A stretch of DNA of 64,000 nt, taken from contig BCJC01000002.1 of the NCBI GenBank assembly GCA_001600175.1, positions 2,701,111 through 2,765,110 on the forward strand. The letters run 5' to 3'. The translations under genes were made by a program, and so were the position numbers. Shown one piece after another: positions 63,705-64,000 of the stretch (the first letter of the stretch is position 1; every line of letters begins with the position of its first letter). Under the pieces are notes generated by a model. The model was not told where the DNA came from and made no database searches. It saw only the letters and a list, made by a program, of their open reading frames with translations. The stretch comes from Erythrobasidium yunnanense. Taxonomy: Eukaryota; Basidiomycota; Cystobasidiomycetes; Erythrobasidiales; Erythrobasidiaceae.

Positions 63705-64000
63705 GGCTACATGTGTATTGTAAGCCCTCCTACTCTTTTGCCAATCGCGGATTTCTTAAACTCTCCTTGTTTCGAGAGGTATCACCCGTGGCTGTTCTCT
63801 GCATCCATCAACATAATGCCCTACAATCAAGCGATGCATAAGCTCAGACTTGACTGCCACAGCAGATTTTTAACGTTACACCGCCGCTACAGGCTGACCT
63901 CTGCAGATCGACCAGCAGCTCCTTGCATGTTTGCTGACACTCCACTCCACTCTGCTTAGTACCAGTCAGCCCTTTTCAGCCTCGGTATCCAATCAAAGCA
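63705..64000. other. Window edge, no gene seen
   Basis: Downstream of member 3. A short plus-strand frame (63711-63959) has no support; a further family member could begin beyond the edge. Confidence 0.3.

Overview
The window is nuclear DNA from a fungus. It carries about 31 protein-coding genes in 64 kb, most broken by short introns (commonly about 50-65 nt) with GTGAGY/GTRHGY donors and CAG/TAG acceptors. The gene set is fungal: ORM sphingolipid regulator, eukaryotic (eukNR) nitrate reductase, fungal ZIP zinc transporter, Dal5-type MFS permease, CCDC124/Lso2 and SUS1. High intron density with very short introns suggests a basidiomycete, but I cannot name the genus. Coding ranges below run from start to stop and include introns; splice sites were chosen by phase and by protein family fit. 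I saw no rRNA, tRNA, CRISPR array, transposon or virus-derived element.

Layout. 0-6.9 kb, all on the minus strand: partial DHA2-like drug transporter, RNA polymerase III subunit RPC31, histidine acid phosphatase, ORM protein, DUF3632-like protein. 7.8-15.2 kb: small basic protein, GPI-type cell-wall protein, CCDC124, paraoxonase-like lactonase, proteasome beta-3. 15.3-24 kb: zinc alcohol dehydrogenase, MLH3, a divergent histone H2A with a very long acidic tail, a tentative membrane protein, a small secreted protein. 24.7-42 kb, minus strand: eIF4G, an unknown Ser-rich protein, nitrate reductase, a very large disordered protein. 42-53 kb: secreted Cys-rich protein, Dal5-type permease divergent from an FAD monooxygenase, ZIP transporter, F-box protein. 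53.6-60 kb: FIG4 phosphatase, SDR carbonyl reductase, MDM35, SUS1. 60.5-63.7 kb: three tandem intronless genes of one unrecognised family.

The most unusual item is at 20138-22364. After splicing, a gapless match to the H2A core and docking domain continues in frame into about 485 residues of acidic Ser-rich tail, which ends in two SUMO-interaction-like motifs and two SUMO-acceptor-like motifs. The second is the 60.5-63.7 kb tandem family, whose first two members also share a 35-nt upstream element. Most other genes are housekeeping genes with no functional clustering. The exceptions are the divergent permease/monooxygenase pair, which may form a small catabolic unit, and MDM35/SUS1, which share a promoter of about 105 bp.
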